Shown here: one piece after another, positions 36,701 through 49,200 of the stretch | Position numbering within the stretch: the stretch's first letter is position 1 | How the letters are laid out: every line of letters begins with the position of its first letter | Assembly (NCBI GenBank): GCA_903813345.2 | Contig: CAIIXF020000010.1 | Location: forward strand, 22,953,181 to 23,017,180 | DNA: 64,000 nucleotides | Source: Owenia fusiformis | Taxonomy: Eukaryota > Annelida > Polychaeta > Sabellida > Oweniidae | Direction of reading: 5' to 3' | The notes under the pieces: model-generated | What the model saw: only the letters and a program-made list of their open reading frames with translations | What the model was told of the DNA's origin: nothing | Database searches by the model: none | Translations under genes and position numbers: made by a program

Positions 36701-39700
36701 GATTTTGATTTTGTTTTATGTATCCTCTATAAAATCCCCAAGTTTTGACATTTTAACTTTTATATATCAAAAGTTACACTATTTTGAAAATAAGAGGTGT
36801 ATAATTATAAAAAGCGTATAGTTTAAGATTCGTTCTCGATACCTCTTTTATTCTATGGAGATTTTAGCTAACTTGATATGCGATGTCTTCCTCTGGTAAT
36901 CTCTATTCTATAGGTCACTAAGAAACAAAACTATAAATTGCATTTGGGAAATCACTAAGCATTTTAATCAAGAAATAACATAAAAGTACGTTGTAATGCA
37001 TTAATGCAGTCGCTTCTCAAAAAAAATGTTTTACAAAACGCAACACTGTCATGTTTTCTCATGATGTTTAACACAACATGTGAGAAGTTATTTTGGGCAT
37101 ACAATGAAACTGTGGGATTTCGCTTTCAAATCATCCTATATTTGTATGTGGCAAAGACATCTAGTAATAATCAGAAATAAGTTAAACTTGTCAGTGCAAA
37201 ACAACGTCGCTTAAAGTAAAAATTGACGCAATTGTTAATCCACCGAATCTTTCTCGTATATATTCAAAGTCTTAAAACACAAGCTCCTGTCCTTTGTATT
37301 GTCACCATAAACCATTTTATATCTTTTAATAGAGATACAAAATTACTTTGAAAATAATAACGTATCTTAATATCATTATCAAAACATTTTAACTCGATCA
37401 ATATCATTTACTTATTTGTTTAGAAGAATATAAACTCGTGATATGACCAACTACAAACAATAACAACTTCTTAAACAACAAAACAACAAAACATAAAATG
37501 CTTCATAGTAGAGGCAAATGAAAGAGAACGTCGCTTAAATCTAAGACATTTCGTTCCTTTCACTACAGTGTGTCTCAAAAAATGTTACACTTGCAAAAAG
37601 TTCAATATCTTTCATGATTTAGACTTTTTCCCCAAAATATACTTATATGCCGAAAGACCAGTCTTTCTCAAATAAATTCACACCATCAGATTCAAAATCC
37701 GTCCATGATTGACTGCACAGGACAGATTTTATAGACTCATGTGAAATCTGATTTGCGTCAATTTCTCAGTGGTTGGATATGTGGTGATCAAATCTTTTTT
37801 GGTGTGGATGCTTGATATGATCAATGATCCAGTTGTTTCTTTTCTGGATAGAAATACAAGATTTCATTGTCAGAGTGTTCAATTTTGTTATGATGGCAAC
37901 AGGATCATACAAAAGCCTGTGGCAGATTGTTTGGTAGAACTCTTTGAAAATCAGAAGATAGCATTGAATTACAAAATGGATTGGCCCCCAGGGTCACCCC
38001 ACTAAACACCCTTTATTTTTTGAAGGGCCTCTGAAAGCGCTTTACATCATCGCAAACTGACCTTATGAACTTCTGCAAAAACAATTGATAGAATCAGTGT
38101 GATATTACAATGCATGTGCGCATGAGCAAGGGTATCTCAGATTTGCTTTGGAGAACATGCATGTTGAGGGGACCTCAACATGTTCATGTTTCTTCATCAT
38201 GTTTATGTGGATAGACCCAATGATCATATGTATGATAGGAAAATTACAGAATGACTCAGGTAAAGGTCAAGCTTCTACTCAGAAGAAAGTTTAATGTTAA
38301 AGAAACTGTTCCTCTTTTGTCATTTGGTCCATCCAATCACTTAGAAGTTGGCGCAAGTCAGGTTTGACTATGGGACACTAAAAGCTGTCCCCAGAAGCCA
38401 ATCAAGGACAGATTTTGAATCTGATGGTGTCAAATTATTTGAGAAAGATTTGTCTTTTGGTATTCTTTTGAGACACACTGTAGATGTGCTCCACTTTTGC
38501 AAGATCAATTGCATGTCACTGGCGGCGATTTTCATCATCTTATTTCAATTGTTTTCCATCTTCTTCTGATACGTTCCTTTTCAAGGTATTTTTGTCCCTC
38601 GATTCTTTTCTTTCTTTCTCTATAATTCTTTGGAATTTCTGCTTTAGTCTTGGCCATATTCTGCAACAAATTGTGAATTCCCGGGTTAGTTACCACTATT
38701 AAGACAGAAATAAAACAAGTATTAAGCGACGTTATCAAAAACAACGTACCTTAATTGATATAAAACTCAAGTCGTATTACTAGATTATTAGGAAGAAATC
38801 CCATTTCCTTTGACTGCAAATAAAGTATGGCGTATCATGAGATCACGGGATGATCTCCTCCACTGAGTTACCAGCATTTATTGCTGAGTTAATCAACTTA
38901 TTTCGTACGTTCCGTAACGTACCTTATTGCAACATACATGAGGAAAACTCATTACATGTTCCAATAAAGCAATATAACAGAGCGAACAAAGGTAATGAGC
39001 ACATTGTATTGAATGTCCGCCTTGTCATATTCAAGAATTTATTTACTAATTCCATCAAGCTTTTACAAAATGTTGGGAAATGTTGTAACGTACCTTAAAA
39101 TCCTTATCTTTTGAATTGAAAAATGACACCTTTATGACCTATAACTTATGTTCTGGATAGAATACAGTTTTGAAACTTTGCATGCATTTTGATAAATCAT
39201 TTTCTGATAAAATTTCACTTTGGGTTAAACATTTAAGTGATTCGTGCATTCTCTAGAAATTAAAATATCTAAAGTGGTATTTTAGAAAAAAACTGGCGAC
39301 ATGGGTTCCGGGCATCTGATTATTAGGTTAGAAAGGATTAAATTACTCGAAACGTTGGTAAAATACAGTATACACCCACAGGTATCTTTTCAAGAAGTTT
39401 GGATGTGTTCTGAAATCTATAACTACTTCAGTTATGCTTATAAAACATCACTATGCACTCTGGCGACATAACGTACCTGAGGAATTTGTCATTAAATTAA
39501 GTTAGAAAATATTCTCACTTACTACCAAACAATTAAAATTTGCTGTTTGGTGGTTATACAAGTGGGTATTGGTCCTAAGTAGATGTTCTTTAAAAAGTTT
39601 CTATATATATCTATTAACGCTTGAGAAAAAACCCTTGGCGACACGAATGTCTGCTTATATGTGGAATGACCGTGTAGATGATTTATACCACCTATGCCGA

Positions 39701-42700
39701 AGTGATCGGGGATATAGTGGCCGAGTTGGGATGGTGGGAATGTTTTTCCAGAAATTGCTTTAAAATCACACCATCTCTATGTTTTCATAGAATAAAAATA
39801 TAAGCCGGTTCTATTTACTTTCCTTTGAATATATACCATAGAGTATAGTGAAGACCCTTTCAAAATAGCCATATTGCAAGGTAATCGGGCTTTTGTTGAC
39901 TGAGATTCAATATTTTCAATACCATATTGTGGCGAACGACTCGCGCTTCGATCCAAATAATTTCAGTAAAAAATTATTTATGACCATGGAATATTTTTCC
40001 ATTCCGAGGCTTTTTTTAGTTATTTTCCCATCTAAATATGCATGTAATTTACAAAATAGTGAATGTATATTGTTGGGGTTTTCTAAGTTATGCCAGGTTT
40101 CAATTCTTACCCAAAGATGGCAGCATAGCTTCACTCATCATAATAGGCAACACTTCATTTCTCATAACCAGACTAGCTGGACTCTGTTATTTTCACGAGC
40201 CTGTATCTCAATACTTAAACATTTCACATCCAACCAAAGGGGGTGGACTCTTGTCATTTTGCAATAACAGTGGTTCATGACTTAGGCAATTTTAATCATT
40301 CATACAGTTGGACTTAAGCATTTTCAGTGACATTTCAGTAAAAACTTAGAATAATTTGGTCATTAAGTTTCATTGGCACTTTGCCAAATTGGTCATTGGC
40401 AGGTTGCCAATTGTGATTTGGCAACATGCCAATAGTAGTACTATATAAGAGGCTTCGAAACCTCACCCTGGGAGTTACGATCCGGAGTTACGATTGGGTC
40501 TTTTACCGTCAGTACAATAGCTCAATAATGTACAGCTTGTAAATAGATAGTATAGTTGGACTTATAATAAAGAAGATATGTTACTCTGAACTCAGAAGTT
40601 TGTCGTATCATATTGGCGTCATCGTTTCGTAGAGACCCAACAATATGCATCAAAATATTATACAATGATGTAAAGACAAGTTGCTTCGAGTAAATTGCAA
40701 TTACAATTGCTAGTTTTTGAAAAAAAATTCCCGTCATATTTTTCATAAATTAGTAAATATAGAACAAAAAATGGGATCCTATGTAATATTTTGATTATTT
40801 ACCTATAGAAACATATAGACTAGCATCTATGAATAGAAGCAAAATAAATCATGAAAATGGTCAATGCTACAACTTCTGGCTCAAATACGCTTATTTTCAA
40901 CACGCGAGATTGCGTTTTCGCTGATCGAGATGCACTAAAAAAAATTCTCAGCCGATACTCAACCAATATCCAAAACTTTTAAACTGTATTATAGCCAGGG
41001 ATATGTTCATGGAGGTTTATTTTGCAAAATTATTATTTATTCAGTATTTTTGGTTCTTTACTGTTTTGTATCCCTTCCCTTCATTTTTTGATATATAATT
41101 TCTTCAAAATTTCGACCAAATGAAATCTCCAGATATAGGAAAGGTATTTACCAATGTTTTTGTTCCAAAAAGGTAGATCCTATCCTATACATCTTTCACA
41201 TTTCTGCATTTATAACCCTTTTCTGGCTGACAAAACAATATATGTTGTTTTGACCTTTTGACCCCATTAGACCTACTTTTTTTAGATTTTAGTACACCTC
41301 TCGAGAGAGTTTTGAATGAGTTTCATCTTTGGAAACGCCAGAGGGGGGGGGGGTCATCTGCCCCCCTGTCCATTAGTGTTATGAAAAATACGTTGTACAC
41401 ATTAGGATTAAATATGTTAAATTATCAACAATTCATTGAGCCATATGCTTAAAATCGTTTACATATTCAAAAGAGGCTAATCCAACGAGTGTTTCTATGA
41501 CATGCTCTTTTGTATGTAGGTATGGTGACAGCCATAGACAGTGCAATACAGGATATAATAGATGCACTAAAAGAAAGGGGTATTCAAAATAACACCGTGG
41601 TTATTATCACAAATGGTGAGTTATGCAAATTAATTTTGATAAGAGATATAGTCACACAAGTATTTTTATTCATGTTAATTTTCTAAAACCTTGCTATGTC
41701 ATTTGACTCGGGCACATTCTTGGCTTCACTATTTTCTTATGTTAGTCTCTGCTATTTTAAACTTTGAATTTTTAACTTTGAACATTTTATGTATGTAATT
41801 TGTTTAGATAGGAGTGGTTCTGATAGAACGAATATTGACAATCTTTCTTTCTCGTGGCCACTTCGGGGATCCAGGCCAAGGTACTGGGAAGGTGGCATAT
41901 GGGGCCTTGGGATCGTCACTGCTCCTTGGATTCCAGGTAGAAAAGGAACATTCCATGAAGGAGTTATTCAAAACGAAATATAAAACCCATTGTACCATCT
42001 GATTTTAACTTATGACCTGGCAACGTCGACATATACGTCACCCTTATGTTGTAAACGACGTTTAAACAATGGCTAATACTTCCTATGTGCCTATGCTAAT
42101 CATATACCATGTTACTTTACCAGTTTTACACAATTTTTACAAATCTAAGACATAAATGCTTTACAGCACAGGTTTCAAACGGTCTCATACATTCTACTGA
42201 TTGGTATCCCACCATACTGTCAATTGCTGGAGTAAATGTTAGCACAGTTAATGTATGTGATATTGATGGCCTTGATGTGTGGGATCATATAAGGTACGTA
42301 ACAAGTCGATATCAGAAATCGCAAGGGGCAATATATTGTAAATACAAATGAAAAGTCGATTATTAATTACGGAGAATCCAAATATTAAAAAACACCAGTA
42401 CTTTATCGATAAATGGCAATTTGATCACTTTTATGAAGAAAAGTATGGGATTGGTGGCATGTCCAATGGATTGCCATTGTCTACTCTAAATTACATTCCT
42501 GAATAGGTTAATTTAAAGTGAGAAATCATTACTTTTTAAAAAAATAACCCCTCTCCCATATATACGTATATATCTTATGTACTATATTATATAAAGTAAA
42601 CAACATCCCATCATGCGCATTGTGCGTATGCGAAATAACGATCGAGAACCTCCTTTTCAACAGGACTGGTGCAGCGAGTCCAAGGACTGAGCTTTTACAT

Positions 42701-45388
42701 AACATGGAACTTACAGGTCCAAGAATACGAGGTGTGGCACAATACAATGGAACGTGGAATACTTCTCTACATGCGATCTACAGGATGGGAGATTACAAAA
42801 TATTCACAGGACAGAATGGTACTATTGTATTCTGTTATCACGGGTAGTATCCGAAACCCCGCTATGATTTAAAGGTCGCGAGCAAGTTCCCGCTGAAATC
42901 ACGAGCATAGTCCTGTTTATTTGTATCACTTTGGAAAATGGACCAAAAGGATGAAAATATTTATTACCCTTCTTTGATATTCAAGCAATACTTTGAAAAC
43001 AGATATATTTGATAAACAATGACATGAAAAATGATTCTTTTTTCACTGACATGGAAGAAAATGGCGTCAACATGCTCGTTTGCATAATTTACTGTTCATA
43101 TCCCACTGAAAAGGCCCCGCTGAAAACAAGATCAGATTTCAAAACTAGGAAAGCTTCATTGTTATTCCATGGAGATATTGACCTTCTTTATATGAACGTA
43201 CATGAACGTGCCAATAACATAACATTGTTTCTATGGAAACATCGCATATATTTCTTCTGCAACTTCAGGCAGTTTGATCCATCTGTCAGCGTCGAGCGTT
43301 CGTCAAACCGTCCGTTCATGGCAGCGTTCATCCTACCGTCCAATCGGTTGTTCGTGCGTTTGTTTGTCGAATCGTTTAATCGGGCGTTCGCATGCGTGCG
43401 TTCGTTTGACCGTCCATTCGTATGATCGTGCGTTCGTTCGACCGTCCGTTCGTTCGTGCGTACATGCTTTTGTCTGACCATTTATTCATACTTGCTTTCG
43501 TCCGACTGTCCGTTCGTTCATGGATGTGTCCGTCCGAACGTCCGTGCGTTCGTCCGGCCGTTTTTGCGCGCGATCGTCTGGCGGTCCGTTTATTTATTCG
43601 TGCGTGCGTCCGTGCGAGGATTCGTTCGTTTTTTGTTCGTAAATGGTTTTTGCGTTCGTTCGTGTGTTCGTTCAGGTTTTTGTTCGTAACTTTTTGCGTT
43701 CGTCCCTGTGTTTGTTCGTCCGCACGTTCATTCTGTGTTCGTTCGTGCCTGCGTTCATGCGGGAGATTTTCAGGGTATAATCAGGATTCACTCAACACGC
43801 AGATGAGACACTTTCTCCTGATTTCAGCGGGACCTCCTCATGTTCTCATGCGGGGCCTCCTCATGTTTTCAGTGGGGCCTTTGCTTTATTGCTCCTGCTA
43901 GAAGTGGGGCCTCAGAACATTTTTATATCATATCACTCTCATTACTTCAACCACAGGACAACGTCGTCCTTCACCTAAAACGAATAGAAATATATAGATT
44001 AAGATTCAAGATTATAATTTCTCTCTTCAATTGTTAAATAAAGAACCACAGAACGACCGCTCTTGATACTTTTTTCCCAATAATTGAGGAAAGTTAAAAG
44101 AAAACGCTTTGTACATCAAACAATTCAAGTAAACAAAAGATAACCCATCACTTCTTTTTATTCCTCGTGATTTCAGCGGGAACCTGCTCGCGACTTTTAA
44201 ATCATAGCGGGTGTTTGGATACTACCCGTGTGTTACGTTATCTTTTAATGATGATTAACAATGTTAAAATGACGCTAAATATTCACACGCCTAACCATCG
44301 ACAACGTGCAGTGACAAAACACACCGTCGTAAACTTTAGATGTACGATGTCATGTATTCCTCAGATTATTTTTTTAAAACCTACATCAAACCTACATCAT
44401 TATCTTTGCTTCAAATCGGATAAATAGTGACACCGTACATCTAAATGTACGACGGTATATTTTGTCAATGTACGTTGTCGATGGTTAGGCGTGATTCAAA
44501 CTCGGAAAACTTTTTACCTCATTGAAGAATTGCATTGCAAGAAAATGCGATCATTTATTATGTGAGCAAGTAATAGGTCGTTTTGAATCGGGCTGGGGTA
44601 GACTCAGTGAAAGGCATTTGACACGTCAAATTAGTAATGAAAAAAAACTCATTTACGATGATACGCTAAATGCTAATTAAAAAATTCCACCGACTGGTCT
44701 TGAATAAAGGGCCCCTTCCTTATCTACTTCACCCCCATATATGAAGAGTGTGAGGGGGGGTTATAGGGGCATATGAATGTTACAGCATATACTCGTACAT
44801 GCTGTATTTCACCTTTATTTAACCTTTAGGACGGAGCGATTGGAAGAAACCACCTGAACTGACAAATAACTCTGTAGTTGAAATTGAAAGTTTAAATGAA
44901 CCAAAGACAAAAAATCTATGGCTGTTCGATATAGCAAATGACCCTTATGAGAGGAATGATATTAGTGCCACAAATGTATCACAAGTCATGCTAATGCTTG
45001 ATCGCTTATTGGTAAGTTGGTTTATTATGTCTATCAAAGGAAATATAACTTAGGGCTATATTTATTCTAAAAACGTTGAACAAACATATAAATCATTTAA
45101 AGTCACAGTAGCACAATTATCCATGATCCATGTTATAAACTTTTCAGAATGAATATGAAAACCATGTAATCACTGTATGAATTGTATGAAGAAAAGAAAT
45201 ATAGAATTGATCAATGTTATCTGATGGTTTGATTTTAGGAGTTATCCAAAGATTACGTGGGACCATCACAGTTCGTGAAAGAGGAAAGTTCTGGATTTGG
45301 TGGAGAAGGTAGAAACATTTGGCAGCCATGGATAAACGAAACATGCTCCGACAGATCTATTAATTTTCATGGTATCAATTGGGAATGA
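33729..45388 (+). CDS. secreted arylsulfatase B-like pseudosulfatase 2 (active site lost)
   Basis: Twelve exons splice in phase into 671 residues: 33729-33986, 34224-34362, 35158-35414, 35577-35760, 35891-36105, 36317-36440, 41520-41615, 41808-41936, 42167-42293, 42664-42818, 44830-45011, 45239-45388. A hydrophobic leader ends at VNG-DDCDC. About 130 residues of predicted helix follow, then a sulfatase fold from PPNIIMVIFNSLG. Arylsulfatase B landmarks remain as scaffold: [62 protein letters not shown]. Nearly every catalytic residue is changed. DD is NS (167-168), the formylglycine Cys is Ser205 (SSHTR), GKWH is GQWH, the QSVH His is lost, TDN is TND and the WPLRG Lys is Arg. AATAAA lies at 45410. 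Intact frames and splice sites suggest a retained non-enzymatic role, perhaps sulfated-glycan binding. Confidence 0.87.
34488..34985. mobile_element. 498-bp pogo/Tigger-like MITE, complete copy
   Basis: The ends CAGTAAAACCTG and CACGTTCTACTG are imperfect inverted repeats with TA on both sides. Internal TGTTCAGATTAG motifs recur in both orientations. A second, interrupted copy lies at 54612-55436. It sits in intron 2 of pseudosulfatase 2. Confidence 0.7.
36621..39673. mobile_element. 3.05-kb inverted-repeat DNA element
   Basis: The ends ACGGTCATTCCACATATAAG and its inverse (39654-39673) pair over about 29 bp. The motifs AACGTACCT and GGCGACA recur several times in the right half. A minus-strand fragment at about 38670-38535 (MAKTKAEIPKNYRERKK) resembles the basic N-terminus of repeat-borne proteins common in invertebrates. 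No clear target duplication was found. Confidence 0.55.
37566..38480. mobile_element. nested Tc1/mariner-like element, 915 bp, degenerate
   Basis: It is flanked by TA on both sides (37564-37565 and 38481-38482). The ends CAGTGTGTCTCAAAA and TTTTGAGACACACTG are inverted repeats, and the similarity runs inward about 150 bp (TCACACCATCAGATTCAAAA and its inverse). The plus-strand fragment 37769-38005 ends in DWPPGSPH, recalling the WPxxSPDLNP block of IS630/Tc1/mariner transposases. The third catalytic Asp position reads His and the frame is broken. Confidence 0.7.
40270..40740 (+). promoter_or_regulatory. LTR-like promoter segment
   Basis: TTGCCAA/TTGGCAA half-sites cluster at 40380-40432, followed by TATATAAG (40442-40449). 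About 120 bp later comes an AATAAAG signal (near 40567), and then ATTGGCGTCATCG, which resembles the primer-site region that follows some retrotransposon LTRs. The order matches an LTR (U3-TATA-R-polyA), but no matching second LTR or coding region was found, so this is tentative. Confidence 0.35.
42839..44230. mobile_element. 1.39-kb inverted-repeat element carrying a GTTC array
   Basis: The ends begin CACGGGTAGTATCC and pair over about 68 bp with the inverse at 44164-44230. The flanks TGTTAT and TGTTAC suggest a 5-6 bp target duplication. Inside are a long degenerate tetranucleotide array and, at about 43815-43880, three short copies of a CTCCTCATGTT unit. It lies in intron 10 of pseudosulfatase 2 and has no intact protein. 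Confidence 0.7.
43285..43762. repeat. degenerate (CGTT/CGTC)n tetranucleotide array
   Basis: About 480 bp of CGTTCGTTCGTGCGTCCGT-type sequence is strikingly CpG-rich against the AT-rich background. The long open frames across it on both strands are by-products of the repeat. Confidence 0.85.
44286..44493. mobile_element. 208-bp MITE with 5-bp target duplication
   Basis: The ends CACGCCTAACCATCGACAAC and GTTGTCGATGGTTAGGCGTG are perfect inverses and continue imperfectly to about 47 bp. ATTCA flanks both sides (44281-44285, 44494-44498). It lies in the same intron as the GTTC element. Confidence 0.8.
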
Positions 45389-46234
45389 ATGTGTAAAGTT
45401 GTTAAATCTAATAAATTATATTGCAAGCTTCAGTGTAAAATGAACAAATTGGTTCAAATCAGATGTTTTAGTTAGGTTTATGCAAATACCTGTAGTAAAA
45501 CTAGCTCGACTAGGATTTTATTGATATTGATGCTTTGGTTAACAAAAAAGTCTATGCAGACAATTTAAAACATTTATTGAAAGTTTGAAATCCAGATCTG
45601 CAGAACTTTTCTTCAAAACTCATTTTTGAATTTGAATGGATGAACAAATATTGGTTGGGACCATTCAGTGTTTCGGGTGATGGATACATTAAAAGATGGC
45701 AGAGCAGTCAACATGTTCATAACTACAATACTTCCATCTTTACATCACCCTTAAACCTATGGTTGGCATATAAAAAGAAACATTAAGTTCATTGAATCGA
45801 AATATATATTTCAGTTCATCGTGTAGCTTGGTCTTACAATCCAGTACCTCTACATATTTTAAAATAAAGCATTTTAAATTATTAATACTGATGTACAATA
45901 CAAAACAAACATTCTACAAATTCAATCATACATTTATTTAATTTTTAACATGTATGTTGGAACCAGTTAGAAGTTTAGGTAGAATCCTCCATAGAACAAT
46001 GACAAATATTAAACCTAGTAGGCTACTTTAATAGCATTTAATTTTCATGAACATAATATTTTGAAAAGATGATTCATGATATAGAAAAAGTGAAAGCCCA
46101 GGATGAAACCCAGAATGTTAAAAAATTCCCAAAATAGTTTGAAATATTTTGATAAAATAGGGTTTGAACCATTTGAATTTTGTTCACAAAATATAGTCAT
46201 ATCAAGGGAATAAAAACAGTTCCCCATGAGATGT
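45389..46234. other. convergent 3' region between pseudosulfatase 2 and the coiled-coil gene
   Basis: This contains the polyadenylation signal of pseudosulfatase 2 (AATAAA at 45410-45415) and the 3' UTR of the minus-strand gene. No other feature was recognised. Confidence 0.5.
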
Positions 46235-49200
46235 TTAAGTGACTGGGACTGTTCTGAATATTTGATCTATATCATTTTTCATTGTTAATGAGTCATTCCC
46301 TTCTAACATAGTGGGAGAACCCACCTCATTTTGAGATGATTCTCCCATTCCATTCAACACTTGAGAATATCTTTGTGATCCGTTTTGAGTGTTGTTTAGG
46401 TTAGATTTTGAGCTTCGGTCTTTAGTTCTATTTGCACTTCTGCGTTCCCTTGCAGAGCTACGTGCTGAAGCCTCCCCTTCATTTCTGATCTCCCTAACAG
46501 ATGATTGGGATACTGCATCACTTTCACTGTCTATGGCTGTTGAGCTAAGAGATATACGAGACACTGTACTTGTGGCTGATGTAAGGCGCTGGGATCTGGC
46601 ACTGTGGTGAGAAATATGCCTATATCCTGGCTCATCCTCATCAAGAATTCCTGAATCTCGACTTTTACTTGATGATTCCCGGAAATCATCAAAATTCCTG
46701 ACCTTTTCCTTCCTTTTCTTTTTATGGTATTTCTTAATGTCTTTTGCAATTTTCTTCAACTCAAGATACTCCTCAGATTCTTTTTCATTCTCCTCTGCCC
46801 CATATGATATCATAGCACCATTTATCTCAGGTTTAGTTTCCTTTGGGGGATTAAGAGCAGTCTTTAGTTTCATTTTAAGGTCTTTAATTATCTTATCCTT
46901 TTCCTTAAGATTTTGTTCAAGAGTACATATCTTGGAATCTTGATCGCTTATTTGTCTAGAAAGCTCTAAAACTAGAAATGTAGACTTATTGTCTTCTTCT
47001 GATGATTTTGGTTCAACATCTCTAGGAGAGTTTTCATGTCCAGCATGTGAAAGCCTCTCTGGAAATACATGAGTTTATAATTGGTTATGTGACTTCAGTT
47101 CATGAAAACACAGAATGTAAGGTCTCATATTTTGTTGTGAAACAATGATTTGTGACACCATTGCCTATATAAACTACTGTAGACTGACACTTAATTTGGA
47201 TCCAGTTTTAATTTGACGGATTGGATAAAAAATCCGTCAAATTTCAGTTTGGAATTTTTGTCCAATGCACTTCAGAAATTAATCTCCAGGGCCCCTTTTT
47301 CTGTTAACATGTCATCAATACTACATTATTCCAAAAGAAATACTGAAAAATCTATGTAAACACCTGTCTTAATGACATAAAAATCTACAAAAATTAAACT
47401 TCAATCCTGAATCCACCAAATTAAATAGCCACCGTCCAATATTTGAAATTGAGCAAATCTGCCAAATTAAGTAGCGTCGAAATAAGTGTATCTATAGTAT
47501 GTTTAACCCTGGTATCCTGGTATCAATGATACGACTAATCTGAGCAATCACACAGGCCGTAGCCAGCTTTTGCCAAGGGGATTCACTTTTGTCAATTTTG
47601 GCCCAAAATCGCTTGAAAAGTTCTCAGGATGGTGAAAAACTGCATGATTTTGAAAGAATTTATGGCTGCTTGAACCCCCATTGCTTATTGTTCAGGTGGG
47701 TACAGGCCTTGATACAGGCCTTTCACATTTATTAAATGCACCTTCTAAATATCCAACCAACCTTGATTAAATTAAATAGCAAATTATCTGTCTGTTACAT
47801 TGGACATTTTCCCTCACAATAAACATCCACCAGCTTATTTATTTAATGAGCATAGATAATCCTGGGATTTGTTTGTGCAGGACACAAAAATACTTGATTT
47901 TTATTCTGAGTTCGTTATTCATATGCAAAGGTTTCATTTCCGTTTCAGTGTTTAATACGTGCATGGTGGAACTTTCTGGATTGACGTAGGAAGTTTGTTT
48001 TCACTATTTAGGATATATACTGTAGGGATGTGCAATATGATTCAGTCAATGAAAAATATAGAGGCATTTCAAAGAATTGGTTAAATTCTGCCACTACTTG
48101 AAATCTTTGGAAAACTCAAACAAGAAGTACCTCAACTAAGTCAAATCGCGAATATAATCATATTTTTTCATGGCCCACTCAGGTGAAGATTTTCTTACGA
48201 TTCCGGCCAATAATACCTACTGTCGCATGTTGTCTTATATGGCTTACCTAAGAGTTGAGCATTTTCATTGGCAAGTCTTGTTATTTCATCCTTCAGTTCA
48301 AATATCTTCAATGTTGATTCTTGCTTTGTCTCAGCCAGCTGAGTTCCAACCTTCTTGATTTTCTTCTTGAATCTGGCTTTCTGAAAACATGATTAACTTA
48401 CATAAATAAAAACATGAACATTTTACATGAAAGGTCACTAGGTTTATATTCAGTTTTTACACTACAGACTCAAAGATTTCACAAAAAGCTTTTTAAACTA
48501 AATACATTTTCACTTTACTGTTGAATTAAAGACTTGACATTTTTACAAAAAAGTCATGAAGGTTGTACATACATTTGAACTTGAATGTATTTTGTAGTTT
48601 TTGCTCTATCATTTTTTAGATCTTACCAGTTGATCTGTTTCCTCTTGTATCAGTTTTGTTTTTGTCTCTAGTTTCTCAATGTACTGATCCTTTATCTGCA
48701 TAGATTCAGGACATTCCTTGTCCTCCTGGAGCTGGTTCTGATTGTTCATATATTCAAGTCTCTCCTCCAATCTTTGGATCTCTTCTTTCAGGTCAAGGTT
48801 TGTGCTTTCTATTTCTGACAACTGGAATTTGAAGTGTTGAGGTGTCAATTAAATATACTTAAGTCTGGACAGAGCATTATTAAAGCTTTATATTTTCAAG
48901 AATGCTTCATGAATGTGGGGACATGTGTTGACTCATACAATAACATGTATTAAAATCATCTGCAGGCACCCCATAAAATGGTCTGAGCATTGGTTCAAAC
49001 AAATGAATGACAGTTACCATCTGTCTGAATATTGTGGGCAGGCAGACAAACAGAGAGACCAGTGGGTGATGCCAAAAACAATATATGCCAGAATTATGGT
49101 TTATTTTCACTACACGGATCTCTCTTACTAATAAAGTAGTATAGAAACAGATGCTGAACATTTTACCTATTTAAATAGTCTTAATGTTGTTTTTATTGAA

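Larger units (their letters stand above)
36441..41519 (+). other. 5.1-kb intron 6 of pseudosulfatase 2
   Basis: This is the largest intron of the gene. It holds a 3-kb inverted-repeat element with a nested mariner remnant (36621-39673) and an LTR-like promoter segment near 40270-40740. I see no host gene inside. Confidence 0.6.

Noticed and set aside
39893-40267. 124-codon plus-strand frame in the sulfatase intron
   Set aside because: No domain, leader or splice context; the composition looks like random intron translation.
43009-43901. Open frames of 70-160 codons on both strands
   Set aside because: They are products of the CGTT/CGTC array and its flanks, with biased Arg/Val/Phe/Ser composition and no homology.
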